From Dicaeum eximium (taxonomy: Eukaryota > Chordata > Aves > Passeriformes > Dicaeidae), in NCBI GenBank assembly GCA_013396995.1, contig VWZP01007350.1, positions 542,248-606,247 of the forward strand: 64,000 bases of DNA, read 5' to 3'. Under the pieces are notes generated by a model. It did no database searches, was not told where the DNA came from, and was given only the letters and a program-made list of their open reading frames with translations. Below are positions 25,086 to 36,115 of this stretch, one piece after another (position 1 is the stretch's first letter; each line of letters starts with the position of its first letter). Made by a program: the position numbers and the translations under genes.

Positions 25086-26200
25086 GGAGGAGGGGATATG
25101 ATGACTAGAGAGAAGCTGATTGGTACTGCACGAGAACTAAGGCACACTGCTATTCCACACATCCCAGCTACATAGCAGTACCCAAAGTACAGAGAATTTG
25201 AAAGGCACAGAATTTTGCAACGCATTAACTATCTTTCCTCTGAAGTAAACCATATTAATCCTGTATTAAATCCTGTATTATAAATGAGGAAATGGACAGA
25301 TTTCAGGATTTTCACACAGACTTTTCAGGTACGTTTATAAAACACAACATTACGAGCCAGTGATGTATCCAGCGCTGGAGTGCAGAAACTCCCATCACTG
25401 AAACAAGATGCAGAGTAGCATCTGCAATTATCTAAGGGATTGGTTCTCATGTTACACATTTTGTTTCTCTAAAAAGCCTTTGACACACAACCAGTGCTGG
25501 AGTATGTGACTGAGCGATGCTTAACATGTAGCAAGTTAAATGTGCATGAAACTGCTGAGGGCCTCATGCTGGTTTCCCCTAACTCAAATAATTAATTCAA
25601 CATAAGACTTTGTGCTTAACCATACACTGCAAAAGGAGAACCCAAATGACCCAAATCAACTACTCTGACACATGCTAAGAAATACACATACTGAGGGCAT
25701 TTAACCAGGTACTTAACACTACGTGCACACACATATGCCAATCCTTATTTATCAAAAACTCACATGTACACTTAAAGATGATAGAGGATTGAATACTTTG
25801 GCATTTGAATAGGGGGACCAGGCTGGTCCTGCTCTCTCTATTGCAGCTTTGCAGCTAAGGAAGGCACGGCCTGCCCTGCATTAGGAGCCTGGCCAGTTGA
25901 GTCCAGACCCTTCCCATTTCTCACCTATAATTTTGCTATAATGTGCTGGAAGAAGCCTTTTATTAACATGCTTTGTGGGCCAAAGCACAAACCAATATTC
26001 TAAACTTGTCCATCACCTGAGTCCTTAAAGGAAAATCCCTTTCATCCACTGCAAGAGGCTCTGAGGAAGAAAGACACATTCTGCACCTGTCAGTAATATG
26101 GGGCACACTTGATTTACACATTGAGTAATGGCTTTGACTCTGGTGTCTATGACCAGCAACTCCTGAGCACTTAAAGGTGACTTCTGAACCTTCAATCATC
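25086..26200. other. Noncoding stretch
   Basis: No gene seen. A GC-richer patch at about 25.81-25.92 kb (GGCTGGTCCTGC, GCACGGCCTGCCC) could be an old repeat remnant, but I cannot name it. Confidence 0.5.
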
Positions 26201-26201
26201 A

Positions 26202-26374
26202 CACTGGTTTGTGGGTTGCTGGTTTTGGATTGGGTTTTTTGGTTTTGACTCTTGGTTTGTTTTTTATTGGGTTTTGGGGGTGTTTTGGGGTTTTAGTTTG
26301 TCTTGGGGGGGGTTGTTTTTTTGTTATTTTGGGGGTTTTTCCTTCTTTTTTTTGGTTTGGTGTGGGGAGATAAC
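26202..26374 (+). repeat. G/T-rich low-complexity tract with quadruplex potential
   Basis: Almost only G and T for about 170 bases, built of GGTTTT and GGGTTTT words. G runs of three or more occur at 26269-26271, 26276-26280, 26287-26290, 26305-26312 and 26331-26335, with loops of 4, 6, 14 and 18 bases. One gap exceeds the usual seven-base loop limit, so any G-quadruplex would need a long loop. A plus-strand frame (26211-26519) rich in Trp, Gly and Phe reads through it and is a composition artefact. Confidence 0.8.
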
Positions 26375-27497
26375 CACAAGGAAACAGAAAAATACCCCAG
26401 GACTCCAGCCTGGCATTATTCTCTCATTATATAAACAGAAGCAGGCATTTATTAAGTTTATTCTTGAAATTGAACTTTGGCAGTTAACCAACATTAAAGT
26501 CTGGTACCATCATATTTGAACAAGATACCAGTAGTTCGACTAAAAATTCCATTTCAAGTAATGGATGAGAATGTGAGATGGTGATCAGTTATGTGAAAGT
26601 ACACCCCTACAGAACACCCAGATGTGGTCAAATTGAACACAGAACTAATGACTGTAACTCATTAGGTTGTCAGTGAAAGTCTGTGATAGCAATAGATTAG
26701 AGGACAAAGCCATGTGACTGCCCAAATTATATGACAGACATCAGGGTGTAGAGCATAAGCCATATAACATGATAATATTCAAAAATATATCCTTGTTTCA
26801 GTCTCAGCTTAGTGAAAAGCTACTAGGTGAAGCTAAAAAATCATAAGAAATAAAATGGATGTGCATCATATCTTGATTCTGTGTGTCATACAGTGCCTTT
26901 CATGCAACACTTCCCTATTCACTATTAATGTGCCATTTGTGCTAGATCATCCTCAGTCAAGAGAATAAATGTCAGGTTTTTCTTCAAAGACCTCTACATT
27001 CTTGTTTTGAAATACCAATCAGTTGGTCATACTGGTTTAAAGAAATAGCAGTATAGTCACCTGATCTTGAAAATTCATTTTTAGTCTTTCTACCTCTATT
27101 ACCTTAATTCAACTCTATTAATTAGTGTTTTTCTCAGTAAGAACTTTGCTGTTACAAAATCAGAAACGTAATTTTCAAGATTAGTCAAATAGTACAGGAT
27201 TACAAATCCAATTTCAGCTATGGTGGAAACACAAGCACAGCAGATTTGCAGCATGTTTTTTTAAAAAGGATCTTGCTGTATCAGTACCAAAAATATAAGT
27301 GTCTGTAAGAAAACAAACAAACCAGAAGCATCTACAACATTGTGTATAATTTTTAAGATAATATATGCTAGCTACCTAATTCAGAGGGCATTTTTGGAAT
27401 TCTGATAAGATATTTCAGCTTAGGTATTGCCACCTTCTTTTCTAAGGCAGCCAAGAAAGTGCTCTCTCTACTTAACACCTTCAGTGCTGATGGACTG

Positions 27498-27512
27498 CTC
27501 GCCATCTCCTGG
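27498..27512 (-). promoter_or_regulatory. CTCF-like motif, reverse
   Basis: Read on the minus strand, CCAGGAGATGGCGAG matches the CTCF core consensus CCASYAGRKGGCRSY at 12 of 15 positions, including AGATGGCG in full; mismatches are at positions 5, 14 and 15. Its orientation faces the two forward motifs at 15.8 and 16.9 kb across the 21 kb enhancer-like block. It contains a CpG, so binding could be methylation-sensitive. Motif evidence only. Confidence 0.4.
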
Positions 27513-30500
27513 CACCACAGCTCCCAAGAGGGACCACGTTCGAATGAAGCGGCATCTGAGGATTCTTACCACAGCTATTATTTCCTATGTGTACCTGGTG
27601 GAAGTCTATCAGCATTAGAAAAGTTAATTAGTCAACTGAGAGCTGGAATCTCACCAGGCTAATTTTTGCTGTCAGGGATAATGATAGATTTTTCAAGCCT
27701 TAAACCAACAATTGGTGCAAAAGATCAACTCACTAATGATTGTCAATTAGTCGTGTGACTGTTGACTTCATTTTTCTGCCTTTGAAAAACATGTCATACT
27801 CATTCAACAACAGCCCATGCCACCTGTATTTGCAGCTGTGAAAATACAGATATTCCAAGTGAATCCCCAGAGACACCAGAGCCAAATGTTTTTCAGTAAA
27901 CAGTAAAAGCCTTATCATTGTAGTGTTATTAACTATGTTAATTTGTCTAGCAAAGCACAGCACAGCATTCATAACTGCAGAATAACACAAACATTTCTGA
28001 CAATCAACTAAGTAATTCATTGTATTTGCTTATAGCTATCTCCACACAAGGACTAAAAACAAGATTTCAGTTAGAAAACTGAAGGGTCCCTCCCAGAGCA
28101 CTGTCACCTTCAACAGACAAGCTTGCATCAAGGTGGAGAGTTTGTATGTTCAGGTACATGATCTATAATTGTTGCAGTAGCAGAAGTGGTGGAGAGGCTC
28201 AATAAAGGCGAGTAACACTTGACAGAAAGCAATTCAGGTAAGAGATTTACCTTCATCCCAACTGAACACAGCCTGTACTTCAGCAAGTACTTCCTTTCAC
28301 ATGAAAGAGCGCATTTCACATGAACGAGTTCAAAACATCACCTCACTGTATAATCTCAGCAACCACAGCCCAGGAAGTAATGGGAACTTCTTGAAGTCTT
28401 CCTAATAAATAAGCACATGCTCATCCCAAGTAAATAGAAGACTCCACTCTCACAGCAAATTCTCCAATTGGTGTGAAGTTTTCCCCTCATACTAATTTAA
28501 GGTGGGCCTCAAACTGAGTTGCTTGATGGAGAGAGTAGCTGTGCCTCCCCCCACTCTATCCCTGCCACTCCCACACCATTAGCAGAGGCATCAAGTAGCC
28601 CTAGTAACAGCAATACTTTTTGCAAAGTCCCTGCTCTAGAAATCCAGTCAGAATCAAACTGTATTTTTACCTTTCTTTCACATATAGTAGTGTAGGTTAT
28701 TAGCAATATAGACACAGAAATAAAACCACAGCATTTAACTGATAATGTTGAACACTGAAAACTTGGCTTTATGTGCAAAAAACCCACTATGGATCCAGGT
28801 TCATGCAGGGAACTGTACAAACCCTCCTTGATTCCTAACCCTTTTAGCCCTTTTTATCACCCTACCAGGACCCCAATCAAAAAATCTCAACTACAAGTAG
28901 TTTAGCACCCTTCACCAAGTTTTTTAGCCTTGAATGGCAAGGTCAGTCATTTCACATAAAAAGGAACATGTTCTCTTCCATCTCTCTCCAGCTGTTACTG
29001 AGGGATGCAGAAGGTCTGGCTGTGTCCTAAATGCCTTCTACACTGGCTTTCATGGTCACAACCACTCTGCCTCAGCCCTTATGACTTGAAAAAGAAACAG
29101 AAAAGGCAAGGATCAGCACTTGAAAACACAGTATGAGGCTGACAGATCTATTTCCCAGATCTTACAGATAAGAGTAACAAGTTCCCAAGGGACTGCAGGA
29201 GGACCAGTCAGACTAAGCCCTAGTGAACAGGCACACACACCACACTTAGAACATGAAGCTCTGAAGGTTATTATAATATATTGCAATATGCCTTTCAGAA
29301 AATTTACAAAGACTGCTATCCAGGCTCTATAGAAAGGCAAATATCACTAAATGTACAGATCTAACATGCCTTCCTGAACTATCTGGAGAAAATTACTTTC
29401 CTAGAGAACCTGTTCATTATTTTGGAAAGAAGATCATTTTAAGCAGTCTGTTAAAATAAGATACTTGTGATTTCATTCAGAGAATGAAAATTGATAAAAC
29501 TTTTCACTGTGTTATAGATGAAAAAAAAAAGGCCTTGGGAAGCTGAGCAACTAGTTAAGTTACCCTCGTATCAGTGGTGCTGAAAGGAACTAAGGTTTAA
29601 TGATAATTTATTTACCATTAAAATCTAAGTAATTTATATACACAGAAAAGTGGTTTAGGGCTTACTTAAATAGTCCAATAAGAAGTTCCATTACCACTCA
29701 AGTGTTAGGAACTTGCTGGAAAAAAAATTTTTAATTATCCCCGCCAATACTAATAATAAAATGTTACTCAGATGTTGGGAAAGGGTGTGATTTTAGCTAA
29801 TTTAATAATTTCAAATATGCCAGATTTCTCATGAAATTCCATCTGAGTTTTAAGGTCACAACCTAAGCATATCCCACCACAAAAAGCCTTGCTTGTAGAG
29901 CCACACCAGTCTTAGTCTGTGCTCCTTCTCCTAAGGGGTTTCTTTAATGGCTACTTCCCACTGTCCTTCCTACACCTTGTAACTATTTTTCCTCAACACT
30001 TCTCTCTGCTCCTCTCCTTATGTGCTCATCTGTTATTTCCAGCAGTGGTCTTCAACTTTTTCCCTGTATTTTAAGCCCCTGCTCCAGAGCAAGCAAGTAC
30101 CAAAGACTCAGTGAATCAGAACTGAGGAGTGTCTGATATCATTCTGTGTAAAAGCTAAAATTTAGAATTAAGAGGAGAAAAAGGTACTCATCTCAGTACA
30201 TAAAACCTGGCATGAGAAAACTCCCTCTGAGAAGCTGTGGACACTCCATGCAATGCATAACAACATCTAAGAAAAACAGGAGGTGATTTTAAAGCATAAT
30301 ACTTGAGTCTACCTTTACTGACAACTACTAGGATTCATTCAGTATGAAAACCTAGACAGACAAAATTCATCAGGATATATCATTTCCAAATTATAAGATT
30401 TAGAGCTTGGTATTTGGATAAGCAGTTTTTGAGCCTCACACAAATTGCAGGTTTCCCATCAGAAAGAGTTAGGCCTATTTACTTACTTAGTAACAGCAGC

Positions 30501-30595
30501 TGAATGGATGGTGCTTTTTCCTGATTCTGACAGCTGGCACATAGAAAAAAACAACAAAACCCATGACAGATCTAATAAAAATCTCAAGAAGTGAT

Positions 30596-30610
30596 ACTGC
30601 CCCCTCTTAC
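30596..30610 (-). promoter_or_regulatory. Weak CTCF-like core, reverse
   Basis: On the minus strand AGGGGGCAGT matches the ten-base 3' part of the CTCF consensus fully, but four of the five upstream positions do not fit. Roughly 11 of 15 overall, so weaker than the other sites. Confidence 0.2.
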
Positions 30611-30694
30611 AAAAAGGTTATGAAGGCCAGCCCTCCGAAGATGTTGAAAAGACACTGCTCAATCAGATTGGGAGCTGTGAGTATTTAGCAATTC

Positions 30695-30720
<26 letters not shown>
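30695..30720 (+). repeat. Poly(A) run of 26
   Basis: A pure A run follows TAGCAATTC. It could be a retrocopy tail, but the 200 bases before it contain no recognisable coding or SINE sequence. An ambiguous base (N) lies 49 bases downstream at 30769, which fits assembly uncertainty near the homopolymer. Confidence 0.8.
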
Positions 30721-30726
<6 letters not shown>

Positions 30727-30768
30727 AATTAAGCTATAATGGAATTTATGGAAAGATGGATATAATTT

Positions 30769-30769
30769 N
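30769..30769. other. Ambiguous base (N)
   Basis: A single N in TATAATTTNGATCCC. It is one of two in the window (the other at 5142), and both are at or close to long A homopolymers. It marks unresolved consensus, not biology. Confidence 0.95.
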
Positions 30770-30999
30770 GATCCCATCACATATTGTGGTCTAGTAATTA
30801 ATGTACTCTATTTCTGTATGAAACATCACAAGTAAAGCTGATGCTAAAGCAACTTTTTAATTATAATTTTCTCAATTTCCCACATGGAAAAACAATTTTC
30901 AGTGATCTTAAAATTAGTATTCAGAATTCACAGGCTGGAGTGTAGTTTTTTCTAATTCAGTTCCTGACTTGAGAGCAATGAAGAACAGGGGAAATCTCC

Positions 31000-32310
31000 T
31001 ACCTGGTACTGAATTATGTTCACCAGAATTCCCATGTTGATTTTTTCTACCAATTTTCTTTTTATTATTTATTTTTTAGAAAGCACACTCGTGGGAGTGG
31101 AGACTGCATTCTGATTTATGTCTACATGGAAAAAATGTAATTCCATCATAACTGGGGATTTCCATCCTGCTTGGGGACTGAAATTAAGTAACATCCTTTG
31201 TGTTTTTAAATGCAGGCAAACACAGTAAGCTGACCAGTAGATGCAGCAGTGCCAGTTCAATTTGTAACTTCCATATGTGTATCTCAGGAACTGGGCATGC
31301 TGTAATGAAGCTTTTTTATTATTATTTTACATGAAATCTGGAGGTAGGTTGACTATGCATCATATGGGAATGGGGAAAAGAAAACTTCATGCCACTGGAA
31401 TTCTGTCTCAGTGGGGGCCAAGAGCTTGACTGTTCTTTGGTTATTGCTGTGCTGAGTGCTAAGATGGCTGTTAAATATTTTATCAGCCAAGACTAAAACC
31501 AAGAAATGCGTGGAAAACAAGAGTTGAATGATCTCTCTTTTGAGTCTCACATTGTGTAGACACACAAGCAGATTTTCTTTACTTTTTTTTCCCCCCTTGC
31601 TTTTTCTATTTTCATTTCTCTCAAATACCTCCCCCCAAAGCAGCTACTCTGAGGGTTTTCCTTTCCACAGCAGCAGCTGTGCTACAGTGCACGTCATCAG
31701 GGCTGACAGTTAACCGAAGTAAACATAAGGACACAGCAGCATTAGGGTTGTCAGCCTGAAAATAGAATTTCGTTGTAATTCTCTGCGTGAGGTCTCGGAA
31801 CAGCAGACGGCTGAATTAAGGACTGTGCTTTTGCAGATTTTATGGGGCTGATGCATGTGACTATCGTCCCTCCCTCTGTCACACTAGAGGCTTGGATGAT
31901 AGAAAAACATGCAATTATCTGTGTGTGTATGTATGCATGCACAGCAAAACATTTCTGTTCCTGGTTTCTAGTTTTTCCTTTCTTCTGTCAGCTCTTTTCA
32001 GTGACTCCCAAACACTCTCTTTTATTTGTAGTGGATGGGCACAACAACCAAGCAATGCTCCTTTACCACCTTACAGCCCACTTCCCCTTTCCCTCCCCTG
32101 CATACATCAAAGTCCCTCTTAAAATCCCTGTTCTGCTGCAAACATTAACTTCAAGCTATGAATTTGTCTTGGCTTTCCACTGCATGGTTTGCACTGACAC
32201 CTGCTAATAACAGTTTTTACCACCATCTCTAACATTGAGCTCTTGCTGTGGTTTCCCTCTGCCATTTCTAAGAATCTGACAAATAAATCACATTTGATCG
32301 GCAAATCAAA
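31000..32310. promoter_or_regulatory. Left shoulder of the CpG island, possible regulatory DNA
   Basis: Sequence leading into the CpG island. It is free of repeats except a pyrimidine-rich tract at about 31571-31636. It keeps isolated CpGs in a CpG-poor background (31.76-31.87 kb: TTTCGTTG, TGCGTGAGGTCTCGG, GACGGC, ATCGTCCC). Such retained CpGs and unbroken complex sequence next to an island suggest a promoter-proximal or conserved region. No exon could be defined. Confidence 0.25.
31571..31636 (+). repeat. Polypyrimidine tract
   Basis: A C/T-rich segment including a T run and C6 runs (TTTTTTTTCCCCCC and ACCTCCCCCC). It is long enough to mimic a splice acceptor tract, but no AG-led open exon follows convincingly. 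Confidence 0.5.
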
Positions 32311-32319
32311 TGAGAAAAA

Positions 32320-32965
32320 CCCGGGCCCCGCATTCCGGCTCAGCCTTTGTTTCAGGGGGTTTAAATGCCAGATGTGTGTCTGCGATCACACACGAGCGGA
32401 ACGAGCGAGAGCCGCGGTTCAGGTGGGAGCAGAGCACGGAGCAGGGACCAGCAGCCGAGAGGAGCCTGGCAGCAGAGCGGTGTCACTGGCAGAGCCCGTC
32501 TAACACGGGAACCCACGCACAGCCCGCACCGTGCCTGGAAAGGGTCCATCTTTGTTTCATAAGGTGGAGCCATTTCCTTACAAGTAGATGGGTTTCGATA
32601 AGCCAAAGAGGGGAGCGCAGTGAGGCGGGGCGGTCCGTGCATTCATCGGGAGCCCCGGGCGGGGAAGATGTCTGCGGTGGGGCCATGTTGCGGTTCCCGG
32701 GAAATCGGGAGCTATCGATCGTCCCCAGCCAGCCGCATCCCGCTGCCGCCGCCGGAGCGCTGGGAGCGGCCCCGCCTCTGAGCCCATTAGTCACCAGATG
32801 TCACCTTCTGCTGCCAGCGCCTCCCAGAGCCCGGACACAATGTCCCGAGCACGGGAACAGCGGCGCTGGCAGCGCTGCGGGCCCGCCCTGAGCCGTGTTC
32901 ACAGTGACACCTACAGCCGGCGGCACCCAGAGGGGCTGCTCTGCTCCCTCCGCCCGGCTTCTTGG
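32320..32965. promoter_or_regulatory. CpG island, probable promoter of an unidentified transcript
   Basis: About 650 bases of clearly GC-rich sequence with frequent CpG (for example CACGAGCGGAACGAGCGAG, GAGCCGCGG, GAGGCGGGGCGG, GCCGCCGCCGGAGCGC), standing out sharply from the AT-rich, CpG-poor surroundings. It holds Sp1-like GGGGCGG (about 32627-32633) and CCCCGCC boxes on both strands and CCAT-containing YY1-like words (GGCCATGTTG), with no clear TATA box. This is typical of a vertebrate CpG-island promoter, either for a protein gene with most exons outside the window or for a long noncoding RNA. Direction is undetermined. Open frames across it (32310-32891 plus, 193 codons; 32483-32794 minus) are expected from low stop density in GC-rich DNA. 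Confidence 0.7.
32791..32805 (+). promoter_or_regulatory. Variant CTCF-like motif inside the CpG island
   Basis: TCACCAGATGTCACC fits the CTCF core consensus at 13 of 15 positions, but a normally strong G at position 11 is T, which may weaken it. Its place inside the island would be typical for a promoter-linked site. Confidence 0.25.
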
Positions 32966-33420
32966 GGGCTTTAATTTATTTTGAAGATACACCTCTTCTG
33001 AAGATGTAATTGATTTTATTCACCGAAGGAAATACCAGCTTCTCTATCGATTTCTGCATTTGCTGAATTTATTTTGTTTTCTCCTCTGTGTGATACCATA
33101 AAATGTTATTAAAAAGGTGGTGTACATCAAACAGAAAATTATTTGTTTTCCCCTAGGAAGACTAATTTTTAAAAACCACCATATTTTAAACATGTCCGCT
33201 CAATGGCAGGGAAAGAGATTATTTAGCATCCACAGCCATTACCCGATGCTCGTTAGCAAGTTGTTTATGGGGCTGCAGAGCGCAGGGCAGAGGCTTCTCT
33301 GCACCTTCCCTGCATCCACCGTTCCTTTTACAGCCTCGCCAGCCTCCCCCAGCATTTCACTGGGAAGGACCAAACGTGTATTAGAACAAGATTCTCAGAT
33401 GTATTTTAAACAGTAAAGAA
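32966..33420. promoter_or_regulatory. Right shoulder of the CpG island
   Basis: AT-rich but complex sequence with homeodomain-like words (TTTAATTTATTTT, GTAATTGATTTTATT, ATCGATTT) and a GC-richer patch at about 33235-33350 (CCCGATGCTCG, GAGCGCAGGGCAG). No exon is defined. It may belong to the same regulatory unit as the island. Confidence 0.25.
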
Positions 33421-35290
33421 AACCCCGTAGAGAAACATCTATGAAAACTAACAGTGCTATAAAAAAAATAACATGAATAAGACTCTGCTGAATTAAGTAG
33501 GGGAGTGCGTAGCTGCGCTTGTGTAGGAGTGTTATACTCCACAATCAAAAACTGATTAGAAATTTGCTCACACTACAACAGTAATGTCAGCATACTTGAG
33601 TAATTGTTCAGGTATTTCGAAGGTAATTCCAGCAAGGAAAAAGCCCAAACAAAATAGATGTCAATTGAAATCTTTAGGTGCTTCTGACTAGACCAAGCAG
33701 AAACAAATCATGCTATCAACTAGCATGCATACTGAAGATGAAATTTAGAGGACATTTAAGGTAAAATCTACCAGAGAGGTGTGAGACCTATAGTATTTTC
33801 AAGCCAATCAAAAATGTAAGTTAAGCACATGTTTTAACATGATGTAACACTGCATAAAGCTGGATTTTTTTCAACAATGTAAGAAAAACGTTGTTACTTT
33901 CTTAGATTGTATACCTTGGCGCTGAAGCAGACATATGCATGTTTTACACATTTTCTGTAAGGTAATTTCCTCTCCTTTCTTTACACTTTGGGCTTGTGAT
34001 GGCCATGGTTTTTTTTTAATCTGATAATAACTTTCACATTTAATTATCATGGCACAGAGGATAAAGGATATTTGGCCACTGTGCAGAATGGGCTAACAAT
34101 CCACTCCTACACTTTGAACAAAATATAGGGAATGAAGCAAAAATGTATTCTGCAGTAAAATTAAGTAGTATTTTGTATCAAACGCAAAAATAGCTCTTAG
34201 GATACCTTGTAATAATGCCATTTTTGCAAAATATTAATTTTTGAAAATACCTTTCTTATATTTCAACTATATGTATACATAAAAACAAATACACTTTATT
34301 GGTGGAATATTTCACAATGAGGTCTAAATAGCTGGTTTTCAATTTGGATATCCTGTGAGATTGCTGCTGCTTCTGCATCCATTGCTGCAACTAAAATCAG
34401 ATACCTTGTGGCACTGACACACAGAACCCTATTTCTTGTGTTTCACATTATAAATTGGACTGTTCTTAGTAATTTCCTTTAACTCTCCTACTTCCTAATC
34501 TGATCTGCATGTACCAGGGGGTTTAATTGTAGAGTATTTGTTTTCTTTTCTTGGGAGGAGGCTTAGCATCCACACCATCACAGAAATGAACTGGTAAATT
34601 TAAATTGATACATGACATTCTAACACAGGTGCAAGAGTATTCACATTACACAGTTCAGGAGGTTCTTGATGTTTGTTTCCTGGGCATGTTTATCCCATAC
34701 CAGGGCAATACTGGGGCATCCTTTTCGTCTGCTCAGCCGGAGGCTGGATACTATTAAATGTGGTCTGCAGTGAAACACCTGAAGTTACTGGAATCTTTCT
34801 GAAAGACACCTTAGTATTTTCAAAATTCCCAGAAGTTGAAGATTTGTTTCTAACAACAGCCATTAGCACAAGTGCTTATGAACACAGATCCTTAACCACC
34901 ACCTCCTGGTGCAGGGGACACACAAAACCAACATATTTAATACTATGTTGAACTCCAAAGTTATTAATTCAAACAGTCCAAAGTGTTTAGAAAACACTTT
35001 CAAACCATTAAGGACTGCCATTTGTAAGACTCCGGAATCTGCAAGTGCTTCACGTAAAAAGCTGTTGTGCTTCTATTATCAACACGCCTCAGGATTTAAT
35101 AAAGCAGGCATTTCAAAACACAGCATGCTGAAATTTGGCATTTTCATTTAAGTGCTTACATGTTATTGAACAGAGGGCAACGTAAGGAAGAAAAAGAGAA
35201 AAATCTAGCAGGAAGGTCATTTTCAAAACCAAGAATCTGTATTGTTGATGTTGCTGGTCAAAAGGTGCCCCAAACCATGTAAAATTGATT
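33421..35290. other. AT-rich noncoding stretch
   Basis: No gene or repeat named. Frames of up to 92 codons (34673-34951) carry no recognisable domain. Confidence 0.55.
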
Positions 35291-35294
35291 TTGT

Positions 35295-35500
35295 TTTTTA
35301 GCACTAATGATCAACATCTAGGGCACAGGCTCTGAATTAATGATCAATTGGGTGGAGCTGATTGCGTTAACCTCAGGTGCTCATTAATCCCTACAACTAC
35401 TTCCATCAAGGTCATTAATGCTATTAAAAGCTAAATATTTACCATACAATTATGGGGTTTTGCCTTATCAAAGACTTTCAGCAGAAACACACTGATTTTA
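35295..35500. promoter_or_regulatory. Candidate enhancer with duplicated TAATGATCAA
   Basis: The 10-mer TAATGATCAA occurs at 35305-35314 and again at 35338-35347. The following bases pack several known site types: GTTAAC, the E-box CAGGTG, CATTAAT, TCATTAATG and TATTTACC (forkhead-like). No simple repeats and no open frame. The dense, non-redundant mix is typical of developmental enhancers; conservation is untested. Confidence 0.35.
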
Positions 35501-35689
35501 GTTGTGTAGGTGCACTTTTTTGGGTCCCAGTAATACATCTACAACTTGAAAGAACTCACAAAAAATTGTTGCCACATTTCATTGTCTTGTTGTGATCCAA
35601 ATACATTTTAGGGATTGGGTCCTGGTATACCTAAATATAGACAAAATGTGCACTTACAGTCAGTACTTGTTATGTACACTGACATGCAC

Positions 35690-36115
35690 AGGTAGCAGAG
35701 CTGGCAAGGACTCACTCAAAGCCATTCCCAGCTGAGGGGAAGGACTTAAATCCCTTTCCAGCTGAGACAGCCCAGTGCACACATTTTCTTTCTTTGACTT
35801 TTATCTCAAGGAGGTGGCAGGCTGTGGTTTCAGCCTGGAATGAGCACCTTTTGCTCCCACCTCCTATGAACAGAGATGAGCACTCATGCAGTGGGAGCAG
35901 CAGTCTCATTTGAGAAGCAGTAAGGAGGTGGTGGTCAGAAGGGGTTTGGAGCTCCCCAGCTGTGCTGTGTGACACACTGCCTGTCACAGCTCTGGGCTAA
36001 CAGAGCAGCCTGGTGGCACAGTGTCTGCAGCCTCATGGGCCACCCAAGGTCAAAGCTTGAGCTCACACCAGGCCACGCTGAACTGAGGCCCGGGGAACAC
36101 ACCAAGTCTTCATTG
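35690..36115. other. GC-richer patch without identified gene
   Basis: A locally GC-richer segment with a partly repeated phrase: CCATTCCCAGCTGAG at about 35722-35736 and CCCTTTCCAGCTGAG about 29 bases later. It also carries a CTCF-like motif (35807-35821). It may be an old, unrecognised repeat remnant or a regulatory patch; CpG content is low, so it is not a CpG island. Confidence 0.3.
35807..35821 (+). promoter_or_regulatory. CTCF-like motif, forward
   Basis: CAAGGAGGTGGCAGG fits the CTCF core consensus at 12 of 15 positions, with AGGTGGCAG intact; mismatches are at positions 2, 5 and 15. It is located about 2.8 kb right of the CpG island. Confidence 0.3.

Larger units (their letters stand above)
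26375..30690. other. AT-rich noncoding stretch
   Basis: No gene or nameable transposon. Frames up to about 103 codons (28509-28820, minus) show no domains. A CTCF-like motif lies at 27498-27512. Confidence 0.55.

Noticed and set aside
26211..26519. 102-codon frame rich in Trp, Gly and Phe
   Set aside because: It reads through the G/T-rich low-complexity tract; the amino-acid bias is entirely explained by the repeat.
30500..30720. Processed retrocopy ending in the 26-base poly(A) run
   Set aside because: No coding remnant, SINE sequence, polyadenylation signal or flanking target duplication could be seen.
32310..32891. 193-codon plus-strand frame across the CpG island
   Set aside because: Stop codons are rare in GC-rich DNA, other frames are open on both strands over the same bases, and the translation has no recognisable domain; better explained by composition.
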